A DNA stretch of 64,000 nucleotides from Aphrocallistes beatrix. Lineage: Eukaryota > Porifera > Hexactinellida > Sceptrulophora > Aphrocallistidae. The notes below the pieces were generated by a model that did no database searches, had not been told where the DNA came from, and saw only the letters and a program-made list of their open reading frames with translations. The stretch is taken from contig OY725492.1 of the NCBI GenBank assembly GCA_963281255.1, positions 1,721,696 through 1,785,695 on the forward strand, written 5' to 3'. A program made the translations under genes and the position numbers. This document shows positions 45,986-57,585 of this stretch, one piece after another. Every line of letters starts with the position of its first letter. The stretch's first letter is position 1.

Positions 45986-47345
45986 GTAATTTATAAAAGT
46001 TTTGGATTAAGTACTATATCAATATTATAAACTTTGCTCGCATGCTTAATTCGAAGCTAGAATCTTGTCTGATTTTATTAAGATTAATTTTTCTAACGCT
46101 AGTAGAGGTATCCATAGTATTATGAAGTATAGGCAACTCTATAGTCGTTCAGTACACACAATTGATATTAGGCACGTGGTTTTGTCTATACTAGATAGTA
46201 TTTTTAGTAGCATCAAAATCATTGAATATTGTATGTGCTCGCTGCATTTTTTGGATTCCTAATTTTAGCTCCCATAGACGATAATACAACGCAAATAATT
46301 TTTCCTAAGGATTCACTAGTTGTTAGTTCTTATTTGAGCTCTGATTATATTTAAATGTGATATTGTTCAACTAGTTATCGTTGGATTTTAGCACTCCAGT
46401 ATTCAATATTAAAATGATTTAATTTTATTATCTATGAACGCCGATTTTCCCATTTGTTTACATTTTTTTACATAAAACCCCCTCAATTTGAATTTATAGA
46501 AATGATATTGAAATTTGGGCTCGATAGATGTCAAAAATGGACAATGCTATGTCTAAATAACACTAAATTAACTCTTCTATTAATAATTCCTTTAGCTCAA
46601 AAATTTTTTTGAAATGTTACTTTTTCCAAAAATGAAATTTGAGAAAACAGAGAATAAACATTATAACTGCACTAATGCTTTGTAAGAGAGAACTATAAAG
46701 AATTGGAAGATATACTTTCCATAAGAGTCTAAAATTCGAAATAGAGAAGTTTTATTAAGTACTAAGGTCGGTATTTAGCAAATATACAAAAATCCAGATT
46801 TTTGAAAAAATTTCTAAAAAATTATTTAAGTAACCTCTACTAGCTAAGGAGTTCGAAAATTTGAAAATAACTTAAAAAGCTGTATTTTGGATAAAAAAGA
46901 TGTTAGATTTTGGGTTCACTTACAAAATAAGTCCCCGCATGCATAGTATGTCAGAATTTTGAAATTGTCAGTTTTCAGAATAATAGTGGTTGTCACAATT
47001 CATGATGAACTTGTTAGAATGGACCTTTGCAGAATTGTCACATGTCAGAATGAACTTTGTAGAAATTTTAATGTCATAATAGACTGTTGCTGTATTGTCT
47101 GTCACATGTAAGAATTGATTTTTCATAAATTGTCATTTGTCAGAATGGACTTTTCTTACTATCACTATTAAAGTACGTACGTGTGTGTATATACGTATAA
47201 TCAAACTTTTATGAAGAATATTATTTTCATTGTATCATCATGAATGAAAATCATTTAGTAAATATTTCTAATCTGGCCTATGGCATACATGAATATTCTG
47301 TCCTACAGTTATAATCCTCTCGCTGCAATCGTCACAAATGCTAGC
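45986..47345. other. Inversin intron sequence, no gene recognised
   Basis: Low-copy AT-rich text. 46950-47160 is a degenerate tandem array of units like TGTCAGAATGGACTTT. Nothing else recognised. Confidence 0.5.
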
Positions 47346-49395
47346 GGGGAATTCCACGTCAAATCAACCAGTCATTTCACCACCATCAACCGATTTGTCT
47401 GAAATTTGCTGTGCGACAAGCCACTGATATGTCTTTACTTTTGTGAAAATTTCAGATCGATCGGTCATGTGGTTTTACTTATGACGTCACAAAATTTGAA
47501 TTTTTGCGTTTGACCAAGGATTTTTACAATGGTAAAATCACCATCCCATATTAAACTCGAATAACTCGAAAAATATTTATCAAACTCTTTTATAAATTGC
47601 TATACTCATGTTTTTACATATGGAGAATACGAAAAACATAAATTAAGTTTTGAGTTCCTTTTCTATGTGAAAACTGGAACTGAAACCAACTCTTGAAGCA
47701 ATCCGGAACTATGACGTAACAAAAATGCATATTTGGAAACTGTTTTATTTTTTGGTATTTTACTGTTTATAGTAATAATTCATTGTATAAAAAAATTCAT
47801 TTGGTTTCCATATGTTCTGTTTAAGTTATTCACATTTTTGTACCTGTAAACGCTTTCTATATATAACTCAAAATTTTATCCCTTTTGTAAAAATATATAA
47901 TTGCCCTGACAACTCTCAATTTCTACCATTTTGACAATGCTCTTATGTCTTCCTCTATAATATCACTAATTCTTCTAACATTCTGCAACTTATATCTGCA
48001 TTAAGAATTATAAGTCTGATGTATATTTGACCGCAGACAGACTAAACATAAACAGTGCAATGCTGTTGTTGCTATGTAATAGGAATGCAATACATGTCAC
48101 GAATGAGTTGAAAAGTTAATTTAGGAGGACTTATATTTGCTGAACAATCCGATATTTAGTCTGACCATAGCACTCTGTACATTAGGCTTCCCATCTAAAT
48201 CTCAAAAATAGACCAGGGATGCAGTCGAAGATGGTTGAACAAATACATGATCTGCCTAAAATCATGAACGACGCAGAATAGAGCTTCGGAATGTACTACC
48301 AGCATATATAAATATGGCGCCAAAGTATTCATATCCGTTGTTAAAATTTCTATTAGTCATCATATGATTGCACACTATGTTATATTTGGGACGAATTTAG
48401 TAATTTTCAGAGGTTGTTTAAGGGCACTTCTAAGTAGTTGTTTTATTATAGTTTTTTTCGTATATTACTGAGCTGTGAATGAGTTGATGCGAAAAGTTGA
48501 GAATTTTTTTCGTGGAATGTTGCTACATTCCAGCGTTGCTATCTTGATCAGTTGAGGTCATATCTTGAACACCGCAATAACTATTCATTCAAATTTGATC
48601 TTATTTGACCAAAAGACTACTTCCTATTTAGCGATTATATAATTTCTATGTCTAAATTCAATGGTTTTTGAGTTATTAGACAATTTATCACTTTGGTCAC
48701 ATTTGGTAATTTGTCTAATAACTCGTAAACCATTGAATGTAGAAATCATATAATCGCATAATAGGAAGTAGTCTATTGGCTATCAAATAAGATTAAATTT
48801 GAATGAATAGTTATTGCTGTTTTCAAGATATGACCTCATCTGATCAAGATGCGTTTCCATAGCAACGTGGAATGTAGCAACATTCCACGAAAAAAATTCT
48901 CAACTTTTCGCATCAACTCATTCACAGCTCAGTTCTATACGAAAAAACTACAATCAAACAACCACTTAGAAGTGCCTTTAATTAATTAACCCTTGAAAGA
49001 ACTTCGGATTTTTCTATTTATAGTAGTAACCCCAAACTTGTATGGCTTCCCCATTGAAAATGGCTTAAACCGGAAATGACGCAACACATTCCTGTGGCAA
49101 GCGTGGGTTAAACAACCTCTGAAAATTAATAAATTTGTCCCAAATATAACATATTGTGCAATCATATGATGGCTAATACGTAGAAATTTAACAACGGATA
49201 TGAATACTTTGGCGCCATATTTATATATGCTGGTAATACATTCCGAAGCTCTATTCTGCGTCGTTCATGATTTAGGCAGATCATGATAAAATTTTGAGTT
49301 ATATATATAGAAAGCGTTTACAGGTACAAAAATGTGAATAACTCAAAGAGAACATATGGAAACTTTATACAATGAATTATGACTATAAACCATAG
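47346..49395. mobile_element. Long palindromic element R-Q-R, copy II
   Basis: Begins GGGGAATTCCACGTC, left R arm through TTTACTGTTTATAGTAATAA, then the Q part with CATAGCACTCTG (48173), GGAATGTTGCTACATTCC (48515), and the inverse arm with GTTTCCATAGCAAC at 48853-48866. The right R arm is cut short (49265-49395). Empty with respect to the HEL-A and hAT insertions seen in copy I. A short foreign text at 48995-49115 interrupts the right arm (ACCCTTGAAAGAACTTCGG ... AAGCGTGGGTTA). Confidence 0.8.
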
Positions 49396-50193
49396 ACTCC
49401 TTAAATAGAAGGACTAGTATCTCCTATGCTCGGGTCCTGGTACTTGGGTCCCAAGTTGTAACTTGGGTCCCATCATAGATTGGGTTGTACACATGCTAAA
49501 GGCTTCATCTTGGTGTTTAACATGGGGTTTTGAGGGATGTGGAATTCATTTTTTATACTTTTGACCTTCTATAAGGTCACCTGAAAGTCATTTGAAGGTT
49601 AAAACACTCAAAATGACAGGAATTTATCTAAAATTTTGTGTATTTTTCTAATCAAATGCAGGGTAACGAGACAAATACAGTCAAAATAGTTTACATTGTG
49701 ATTATACAAGTCAAAATGACAGTTTAAATGCTAACATTAGCACGGATGAATTAATAAGGTCAGTATAAAATGCAAACAAAAGGTACAACATTGCAAATTG
49801 GCGCATAATCAACCATACACAATATTACACATATAGGGATATCATTGTGAACAGGAATATTACTCTATTTAGTTTTGAGATGAGAGTTTTTCCTTCCTTC
49901 TCAAGCAGCCAAGTTGCCTTTCTTTATCACTATTATCATACCTGAAGTTGTGGTGTGCCAACAGTAACTCTGCTGTTTGGACATTGACTCTTGTAGACAG
50001 TACAAATGCATATGCAGTCTGCTTTGTGAGTTTCTGTGTCCGACCTTGTCCACCTGACCATGCACAAGATGATACGATATCACAAGTTTCATCGAGTTTT
50101 TTGAAACTTGAGCAATCCTTGGTCCACGGTTGACGACACTCATCACGCGTATGAAAACCTGAGGAAATAGACGATATATTTATAAACTTGATT
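49396..50193. other. Spacer, no gene recognised
   Basis: Includes short text with GGGTCCTGGTACTTGGGTCC repeats near 49430-49475. Opposing short frames at 49901-50146 have no recognisable domain. Confidence 0.45.
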
Positions 50194-51520
50194 CATAGTC
50201 TGCTGTATATAAGGCCTCTCAGTAACTTGCGGATTTGGGATTAGGGATGCGGTAGAAGATAGCCGAACTAATACATTAGCTACCTTAAATCATTAACAAT
50301 GCACAATAGAGCTTAGGAATGTATTACCTGTATATATAAATATGGTGCCAAAGTGCCCATATCCATTGTTAAAATTTAGATTAGTCACCATATGGTTGCG
50401 CAATAGGGTATATTTGTAGCAAATTTGGTGATTTTCAGAGGTCGTTTAAGGGAACTTCTAAGTGTTCTTATGTTAAATCTTTTCGCATAGACCTGAGATA
50501 TGAATGGGTTAATACGAAAAATCTGGAATTTCTTCTTGGAATGTTGCTACATTCCAGTGTTGCTATGGAAACGTGTTTTGGTCAGTTGGGATCATATCTT
50601 GAAAACTGCAGGAGCTATACATTCAAATGTAATTCCATTTGATAGCGAATAGACTATTTTCTATTAAGTGATAATATAATTTATTTGTCTAAATTAAATG
50701 GTTTACGAGTTATTAGCAAATGTATCATGTTGGTCACATTTTGTATTTTATTGAATATCTCATAGACCAGGGCTGTCCAACTATATTTACTTCGGGCCGC
50801 AACTACTTCATACCATTTAGTGGCGGGCCGCAATACAGGGGCGTGCACTCGGGATGGGTATGGATAGAGGCATTTTGGACGCAACGTGGTCCGCACAAAG
50901 CAAGGCCGCGGGCCGCCTGTTGGACAGCGCTGTCATAGACCATTAAATTTAGATGCGGAAATTGTATTATCGCGTAACCTTCGCCTTGCTAGGTCTCAAA
51001 AGTATAAATAGAGAAAACCCCAATTTCATTTTCAAATTCAACATTCCTAGCCAACCGCGGGTTAATAGGAAGTAGTCAATTCGCTATCAAATGGAATTAC
51101 ATTTTAATCTCTAGCTATCGTGGTTTTCAAGATATAACCCCAACTGATCAAAACACGTTTCCATAGCAACACTGGAATGTAGCAACATTCCATGAAAAAA
51201 TTCCAATTTTTCGCATTAACTCATTCACATCTCAGTTCTATGCGAAAAACCTTGTAATAAAAACACGTAGAAGTGCCCGTAAATCACTAAATCTGTCACA
51301 AATACAAACTATTACGCAACCATATGGTGATTAATCTAAATTCTAACAACGGATATGGTTACTTTGATACCACATTTATATATGCTGGTAATACATTCCT
51401 AAGCTTTATTGTGCTTTGTAATGATTTAAGGCAGCTCATGTATTAGTTCAACCATCTTCTACCGCATCCCTAGTCCCAAATCCGCAAGTTACTGTGCGGC
51501 CTTATATACAGTAGGCTATG
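50194..51520. mobile_element. Q-family palindromic element, complete (1.33 kb)
   Basis: Ends CATAGTCTGCTGTATATAAG / TTATATACAGTAGGCTATG with inverted arms of about 550 bp. Shared landmarks: GGGATGCGGTAGAAGAT, GAATGTTGCTACATTCC, X-box 14-mers at 50559-50572 and 51157-51170. Flanks CTTGATT and CTTGAAT suggest a duplication of about 7 bp with decay. No ORF. Confidence 0.85.
50768..50932. mobile_element. hAT MITE, CAGGGCTGTCCAAC ends
   Basis: Ends CAGGGCTGTCCAAC / GTTGGACAGCGCTG, perfect 8-bp duplications TCATAGAC (50760-50767, 50933-50940). 165 bp, in the loop of the Q palindrome. GGGCCGC subrepeats inside. Confidence 0.95.
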
Positions 51521-51891
51521 CTTGAATCTATTTCATTTATGTTTTCTGATTCAGCATCTTTCAAAACCTAGAAAACTAAATTATGAGAGGAATGAGTGAC
51601 GTAAATTTCACTTTACAAAATCAAGTAATGAAATCACTTTAATGGAATTTATCAGAGCTCTTCCCTATTATATAGAAACCACTGATCATTAATGGTATTT
51701 ACTTTTCATAGAGTGCATATTTATATAATTACTTTGATATAATACTTGGATTATGATATTGAATTGGAAATTTATGTCGAAATACATAGATGGATTTAGC
51801 AGTATTCAGAAAAAAAATTAGCTAAATGATTCCAAAACTTATGTGCTCGGTCGTGGGTACTTATTTTCATAATTTTAGTGTTATATAGACA

Positions 51892-52070
51892 CAAGCGAGC
51901 TTCGCTTTCTTGCGCTCCGCGGGTGGCGGACACTTTGTGTCCGCTGGAGGCGCCCTGTGGGCGCTTTGAGTTACATTGATTAGTTATAAGGGAGTTGATA
52001 TCTCAAAATACGTCTCTCCTACTATTATATTCGATATCGCACGAAAAATCACCAAATTTTAAAATTTTTG
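51892..52070 (-). mobile_element. HEL-A 3' fragment
   Basis: CAAGCGAGCTTCGCTTTCTT through the GGACACTTTGTGTCC palindrome and the CACGAAAAATCACCAAATTT stretch, then lost. Confidence 0.8.
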
Positions 52071-52164
52071 ATAACATTTGAAATCGTTTTTCTTTTTGAT
52101 ATTTTTTAATCATTATAACATCACCACTTAACAAATTTATGGAACATTCATACAAAGGTAAGTG

Positions 52165-54892
52165 ATAGATGGACTGTTTTGGAGACTCTAGATAATTTTT
52201 GTTCTGAAAATGTTTTAGATTTCCCTAAAGATCTTTCCAAGCTTGTCACTGTTTTGACTGAGAAATCATCTACTTTTGATGCACTGCAAAAGAAATTAGC
52301 TTTCCGTGGAGACTCATTATGGAGTGATTTCACGATCTATAGAGAAGTAATGAGATGTGACAAAATTCTAGATAACTCAGAACTTATTGAAAATAGACAT
52401 GTGAATAGTATTATTCTCCTATAGGAAGTGATAGTTTACGGATTAAATGGTATAATTTCTTAGTGTCTACGATCTATACTTTTCGAGTTATGGCTTAAAC
52501 ATGTATCTTTTTGTTTCCATAGCAACTGAGGAATGCATAGACATTCCAACTAAAATTTTCAGATTTTTTGACTTGAGGTCTTCCTATTGTTGCTCTATCA
52601 AAAAATCAAGCATTAGAAATACAGATAACGATGTTTAATATAGGCTGGAACAGCAACATTTTCCGCTCTAAAAAGAGCCTATTCCGCAATCACATGATGC
52701 CATATCAAATTTTTAACAGCGGAATTGGATACTCTGATATAATGTTTGTATTTGGTAATAATACATTTCAAATGTCTATCGGAAGCGGGGTTTTTTTATC
52801 GATCTAATTAAATTTTGACTTTGTAAAAACTGGCCTCTTCGTTTTATGGCCTTCTCGGTGACATATGTAGGCGTATATTAAGTAGGCCATGCTTGGATAC
52901 AAAAATTATTAAAAAAATTCCATAATCGTGGTGTTGAGGTTTTGAGATCTCTATATACCGAATGTTTAGTAAAATTAGAGAAGAAAGATTTGTTTTTAGA
53001 TGTTTCTTGTCCTCATAATGTACCTATCCCCTTATTGGGAAATGAAGAATTAAATAGATCTTATTGATTCCTGCAACGTTCAATATCTTTGCAGGGATCA
53101 ATAATATATATTGACAGCCATGACCAATTTACTGGTGAATTTTATCTTGATAATGGAGAATGAAACAGCATTTACTATACAGATGTCGAAAGTAGAGGTC
53201 GATTTAACAGAAACTGGACTAATTTAATTGCAAATAAATTTTCCATGGTAAATTCTTTTTGTGTACTTAAGTTTAAAAATTATTGGATTAAGAAAAATTC
53301 TAGCCGAAAAGTAAAATCTTCATTTTTTCAAGCCTCTGCAGTTTGTAAATTCTCTAATTGTTATAGTTTTTATTTCACAATTGAAGATGATGTTACATCA
53401 CTAGATTATGATAGTACGAGCAATATACCAGTGCATTATAGGTGTGAAGGTATTTTTTCTTCAGAACACTCAGATGGTATGACGAACTATGCTCGTCATT
53501 TATCTGGTAGTGAAAGACAAAAATTGGGGAGAATTTAATGGAAAATACTACTACGAATACTTTTCATAAGCAGTTTAATAATGTAGATAATTTTTGTAAA
53601 ACATATAAGAAAAAAACGCCTTTTGGAAGATATTTTGATAATATTTTTAATACATGCCTAAATATGATTAAGTTAGCACCTCAAAATGAAAAAAATTTTA
53701 TTTAAAAGAATAAAAATGCATTTTATTATCCAGAAATTCTTGACTATTTAATGACTTATTATTTTCCTTTGCTCCCCTTTTGGACAGGAATCATTTAATC
53801 AAGATTAATGATAGCACAACTGATAGTAACGCCATTATTGAAAATTGGTTTAGAATTGTAAAATATTCCATTTTCAAATCTGAAACTAATATTAAAGCTG
53901 GAGACTTTTTCGTACGATATTTACTCATATTGATGATAGATTAGCAATTTTTAAATTTGCATTTCAGCCCTTGGCACATAAGATGTTCAAGTCTAAAAAG
54001 AGGCAGTATGAAGTAATTAACGAGGAGGAATGTAAGGAAGAATGGGGGAAAAGAAAAAAACTTAGGCGGAGTTACATTAAATCAGTTCCTAGTAAAAAAA
54101 TAGAAAAAGTATTCGATAGTTTTAAGGTTTATTTATTTTCAGCTCCAAATGAAAAGAAGAGGGCATCATCTATAGTGAATTCAGGGGTTAAGAAAGCTAA
54201 AATTGATGAATCTCTTGAGACACAAGTAGTTCTTCCTCAAGCTGATATTGAAATACTCACTGACTTAGACGTTTTAGCAGTCGGTAATTTAGACTTCTTA
54301 TTACCACCATTCAAACCTTTGTCAAATCTTGGTAAAACTAATATATGCAAGGAATTTGGGCTTAACTTTGTCAAATCAATAACTACTACATATGAAAACA
54401 GGAACAACAAGATATTTAATTTGAATGAATTAGTTCCTATATCCACTTACCAAGTACCGAAGATGGGAATTGTTTAATTTCATCTCTCTCTTATTTAATT
54501 ACTGGTACTATTGATTATTATCATGAAATGAGATTGCTTATAACAAATAACCTGATAGGTAAGTTAGCTCACGTTTGTGAGAAATTCATTGGATGTAAAT
54601 TTCCGAAAACAGTCATTAATTATCGGAGTATTAAAAACTATATTAATAAGTCTAAAATGCAGGTAAATAAGATATGGGGTACAGATTTAGAACTATTTGC
54701 TTTTGCACTATTATTTAAGACAAATATTTAGGTATTCACTAGTGATATGGGGAATAAATGGATGGTATTTTCAGGTAATGGTACAAGTTTTGAAAAGGTA
54801 ATGACGTTACCACCTGCTAATGAGGCCGGATCATTATATATAAGACATACAGGCGATCACTATGAGCCTGTATCAGAGTTAAATTTAAAATA
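52165..54892 (+). pseudogene. Transposon-encoded protein with OTU cysteine-protease domain
   Basis: A set of broken frames in one orientation. 52179-52424 gives an N-terminal block (TLDNFCSENVLDFPKDLSK). After a Q-type insertion (52435-52891) the reading resumes with FHNRGVEVLRSLYTE, RGRFNRNWTNLIANKF, CVLKFKNYWIKKNSSRK, SFYFTIEDDVTSLDYDS and YARHLSGSERQKLG. 53825-53915 reads DSNAIIENWFRIVKYSIFKS, a Glu-containing segment of a kind seen in transposase cores. 54459-54890 is an OTU domain: DGNCLISSLSYLITG (Asp codon 54462, Cys codon 54471), ELFAFALLF, one stop at 54729, then SLYIRHTGDHYEPV (His codon 54858). Catalytic residues of the OTU part survive, yet frameshifts and stops elsewhere make it a remnant. 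I cannot name the transposon family; OTU domains are known from some Helitron-like and other elements. Confidence 0.65.
52435..52891 (-). repeat. Diverged Q-family half element
   Basis: From ATAGGAAGTGATAGTTTACGG to GTATATTAAGTAGGCCATG, with GTTTCCATAGCAACTGAGGA (X-box 14-mer near 52524). Splits the OTU-bearing ORF. Confidence 0.7.
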
Positions 54893-56517
54893 AAATATAT
54901 AGTAATGATCTGGTCAGGCTGCATAAAATAAATGTAATAATTTATTTTATGCGGTCTAACCACATATACTAACAAATACAAATACAAATACAAATACAAA
55001 TATAAATATAAATACGAATACGTATTTGAAACCAACCCTGCCATACGTGAACAATGACTCTAGCATGTCTATACAGATACTGGTGTATGCACTTGTAGAC
55101 ATCCAACACACCCATACGTTACGATATTTATACCAGTATAGGTCGCTCAAGGTAGACTTCCCCAAGTGCAGATTTATAATGGGATTTGTCCGGTTTGGGG
55201 CTCAAAATTGGAAAAGGCGTACTTCTGATAGGCCTTCCACAGTTATGGATCGGAGTAAAGATTAGAGGAAGTTTAATAATTTTTCTAAGCCCCATAAACC
55301 CCATAAATTTTGCTTAGTATTGGCAAAAATATATATACTCAATTCATTTGTTGCAGAAGAGTAAACATTAACATTTATTACGTGTAAAAGGATTCTGGCT
55401 GACTCAAATCCTAGTTCACAAAGTATATTAACTATATTAAATTGTTGAGGATTCTAACATAACAACGCCCACTATAAACAATATCAGAAAATAAAATTTT
55501 CTATTGAAAGCAATTCCAATGAATACAACCTCAGTACCATCAGAAGTTTCATATCAGGAGTTGGTTTCTAATTTGAAAGATATTTTTGTGCTTCTTTTCA
55601 ATATTTTTTGTTCTGATTTATATTATATATTTTACATTTTTGGATAATATATTTATGTTCTTTTTATAATATATTTTTATTGTTTTATTATGTATTTTGT
55701 ATGTATTATTTGTTCTATTCTGTATGTTAGAGCCAGGAGTCTCACTATCCTTAGGTGCTACTAGTAAAAAAATGGTAAAAACTGGTTCTAGTAGCTCGTT
55801 GCATTTCCTTCGAATTGACCCTCCAGTGGGAAGTGAGCTCGTACCTGTTGCTTGTGGGTTACAAACATTAAAATTATATACTTTATTCTATTCTCTTTTG
55901 GAATGTTTCCCAAACTGTGATCCGAGACCCAAAAAGCGAATTATTATGGTAATTGGGATCATTGTCCTTCTTAAAAGCTCGAATGGCTTAAAGAGATTGA
56001 GGAACATTAATATTTTCTACAAATGATAACATTAAATCCTATTTAAGCTTGAGACCTTAATAATTATAAAGATATCGCGATCGAATGCAATCATATATAT
56101 TAAGTATATTAGGTATACTTTAAAAGATTCCGATTTCTTAATTAAGGATTCAAAATGCGTATATTTAACCTTGATCAAATTTGGTTAAAGGATTCATGTC
56201 TTGGATCAATAAGGAATACCATTACATACGTACATGCGAACATGAGCCATAATAAAAGTGGGACGCAGCGTTTAATTTCGTGGGACATGGCGAGACGCAT
56301 TAGGAAAATATTATGCAAATAATTTAAAAAAAGCGGGACACTTGTGTAAATTAGAAGACTAGGTCCCGCCAAAAAAGGGACAGTTAGCAAGTATGCCATT
56401 AGAGCATTACAGTAGGTAATTTTCGATGGCATGTATGAATAAATAATACAACTTAATCTCTAAAGCTTTGAGTCATGAATTGTAAAAGTTAAATACTCTC
56501 TGTGGATTTATTTAATA
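54893..56517. other. Non-coding, with (AAATAC)n
   Basis: 54973-55025 is an (AAATAC)n/(AAATAT)n tract; the frames at 54817-55165 on the minus strand are products of it. The 109-codon frame at 55697-56026 has no recognised domain. 56230-56400 has GGGACGC/GTCCCGCC text that may be a decayed hAT remnant. Confidence 0.45.
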
Positions 56518-56988
56518 CAAGCGCGCTTCGCGCTTGCTTGCGCTGCGCGGCTGGCGGACACTTCGTGTCCGCCGGAGGCTCCCTTCGGTCGCCTGGAACA
56601 CATTGGTTAATTATAAGGGAGATAACATCTCTAAATAATGATGACGTCATAACAAAGTGATGAGTCATCATTTTTTGATGAAAGTCGCATCATATGTGAG
56701 GTATGTTAGTATACAGATTCTATTAAAATTTCAGCCTTCTATCTCCTATAATGGCTGAGTTATTCCCGAATAACTGTGTTGCTTAACTTTTTAAAATGTG
56801 ACAATGACGTCATAATTCCATGATGAGTCGACATTTTGCTCTGAGCTCAGAACTTACTGGAGCCATAGCCAAAATACTCCCACATGCCAAAAATTAGCTT
56901 TCTATGACCGGCAGTTTCTTCAATCAATTCGTTACAGATATATATATATATATACACATACACAATAATCGAGTTTTAATAGTAAGGA
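56518..56988 (-). mobile_element. HEL-A copy with internal deletion
   Basis: CAAGCGCGCTTCGCGCTTGCTT (an extra GCGCTTC unit) after A; ends ...TTTTAATAGTAAGGA before T. The stretch between CTCTAAATA and ATGATGACGTC is deleted, giving 471 bp. Confidence 0.85.
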
Positions 56989-57087
56989 TTATATGAATAG
57001 TATTCACCATAGCCTACTCTAATAATGCCTCACAGTAGACTGAAAATCATGGACTAGGGATCAAGTAGTAGCCGAATGGATTAATAC

Positions 57088-57585
57088 CAGGGTTGGGTTT
57101 TGTCCGTCCAAAACAGGTTTTGGACAGGGCAGTGGACAAACCTGGTTTTAACCGGTTACAACCGGACAAAACTGGACAAAACCTAATAGAAACTGTAAAT
57201 CATTGCAGTGGGTACGAAACAGTTTAGGATGGAAAGAGAGCGAGGACAATGAATGGATTTTCTTGCTAACGCCTGTTTATTACCATAACTATATTTTGTA
57301 TTCGATTTATCATGGAAGACACGAACAACACTTGGACAATACCTGGACAAAACCTGGACAAAACCTGGACAAAACTTGGACAAAACTTGGACAAAACCTG
57401 GACAAAACCTGGACAAAACTTGGACTAAACCTGGACAAAACTTGGACAAAACCGTTAATGAGGAATATGAATTAAATTTTGAGGTTTTGTCCAGTTTTGT
57501 CCACCCAAGAGGTTTTGGACAGGACGGTTTTAACCTGGTTAAAACCACTAGGTTTTGTCCAAGTGGACAAAACCTGCCAACCCTG
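57088..57585. mobile_element. hAT MITE made of TGGACAAAACC units
   Basis: Ends CAGGGTTGG / CCAACCCTG, perfect 8-bp duplications ATTAATAC (57080-57087, 57586-57593). Both arms are built from GGTTTTGTCC-like words and the middle holds an 11-bp array. 498 bp. Confidence 0.93.
57331..57451. repeat. 11-bp tandem array, 11 units
   Basis: Units C[C/T]TGGACAAAA repeat eleven times with few changes. Because 11 is not a multiple of 3 yet no stop arises, long opposing frames appear here; they are not genes. Confidence 0.95.

Noticed and set aside
54817..55165. Minus-strand frames with YLYLYLY / FVFVFVF repeats
   Set aside because: Translation of the (AAATAC)n tract.
55697..56026. 109-codon frame
   Set aside because: No motif recognised and no support from neighbouring sequence; left as non-coding.
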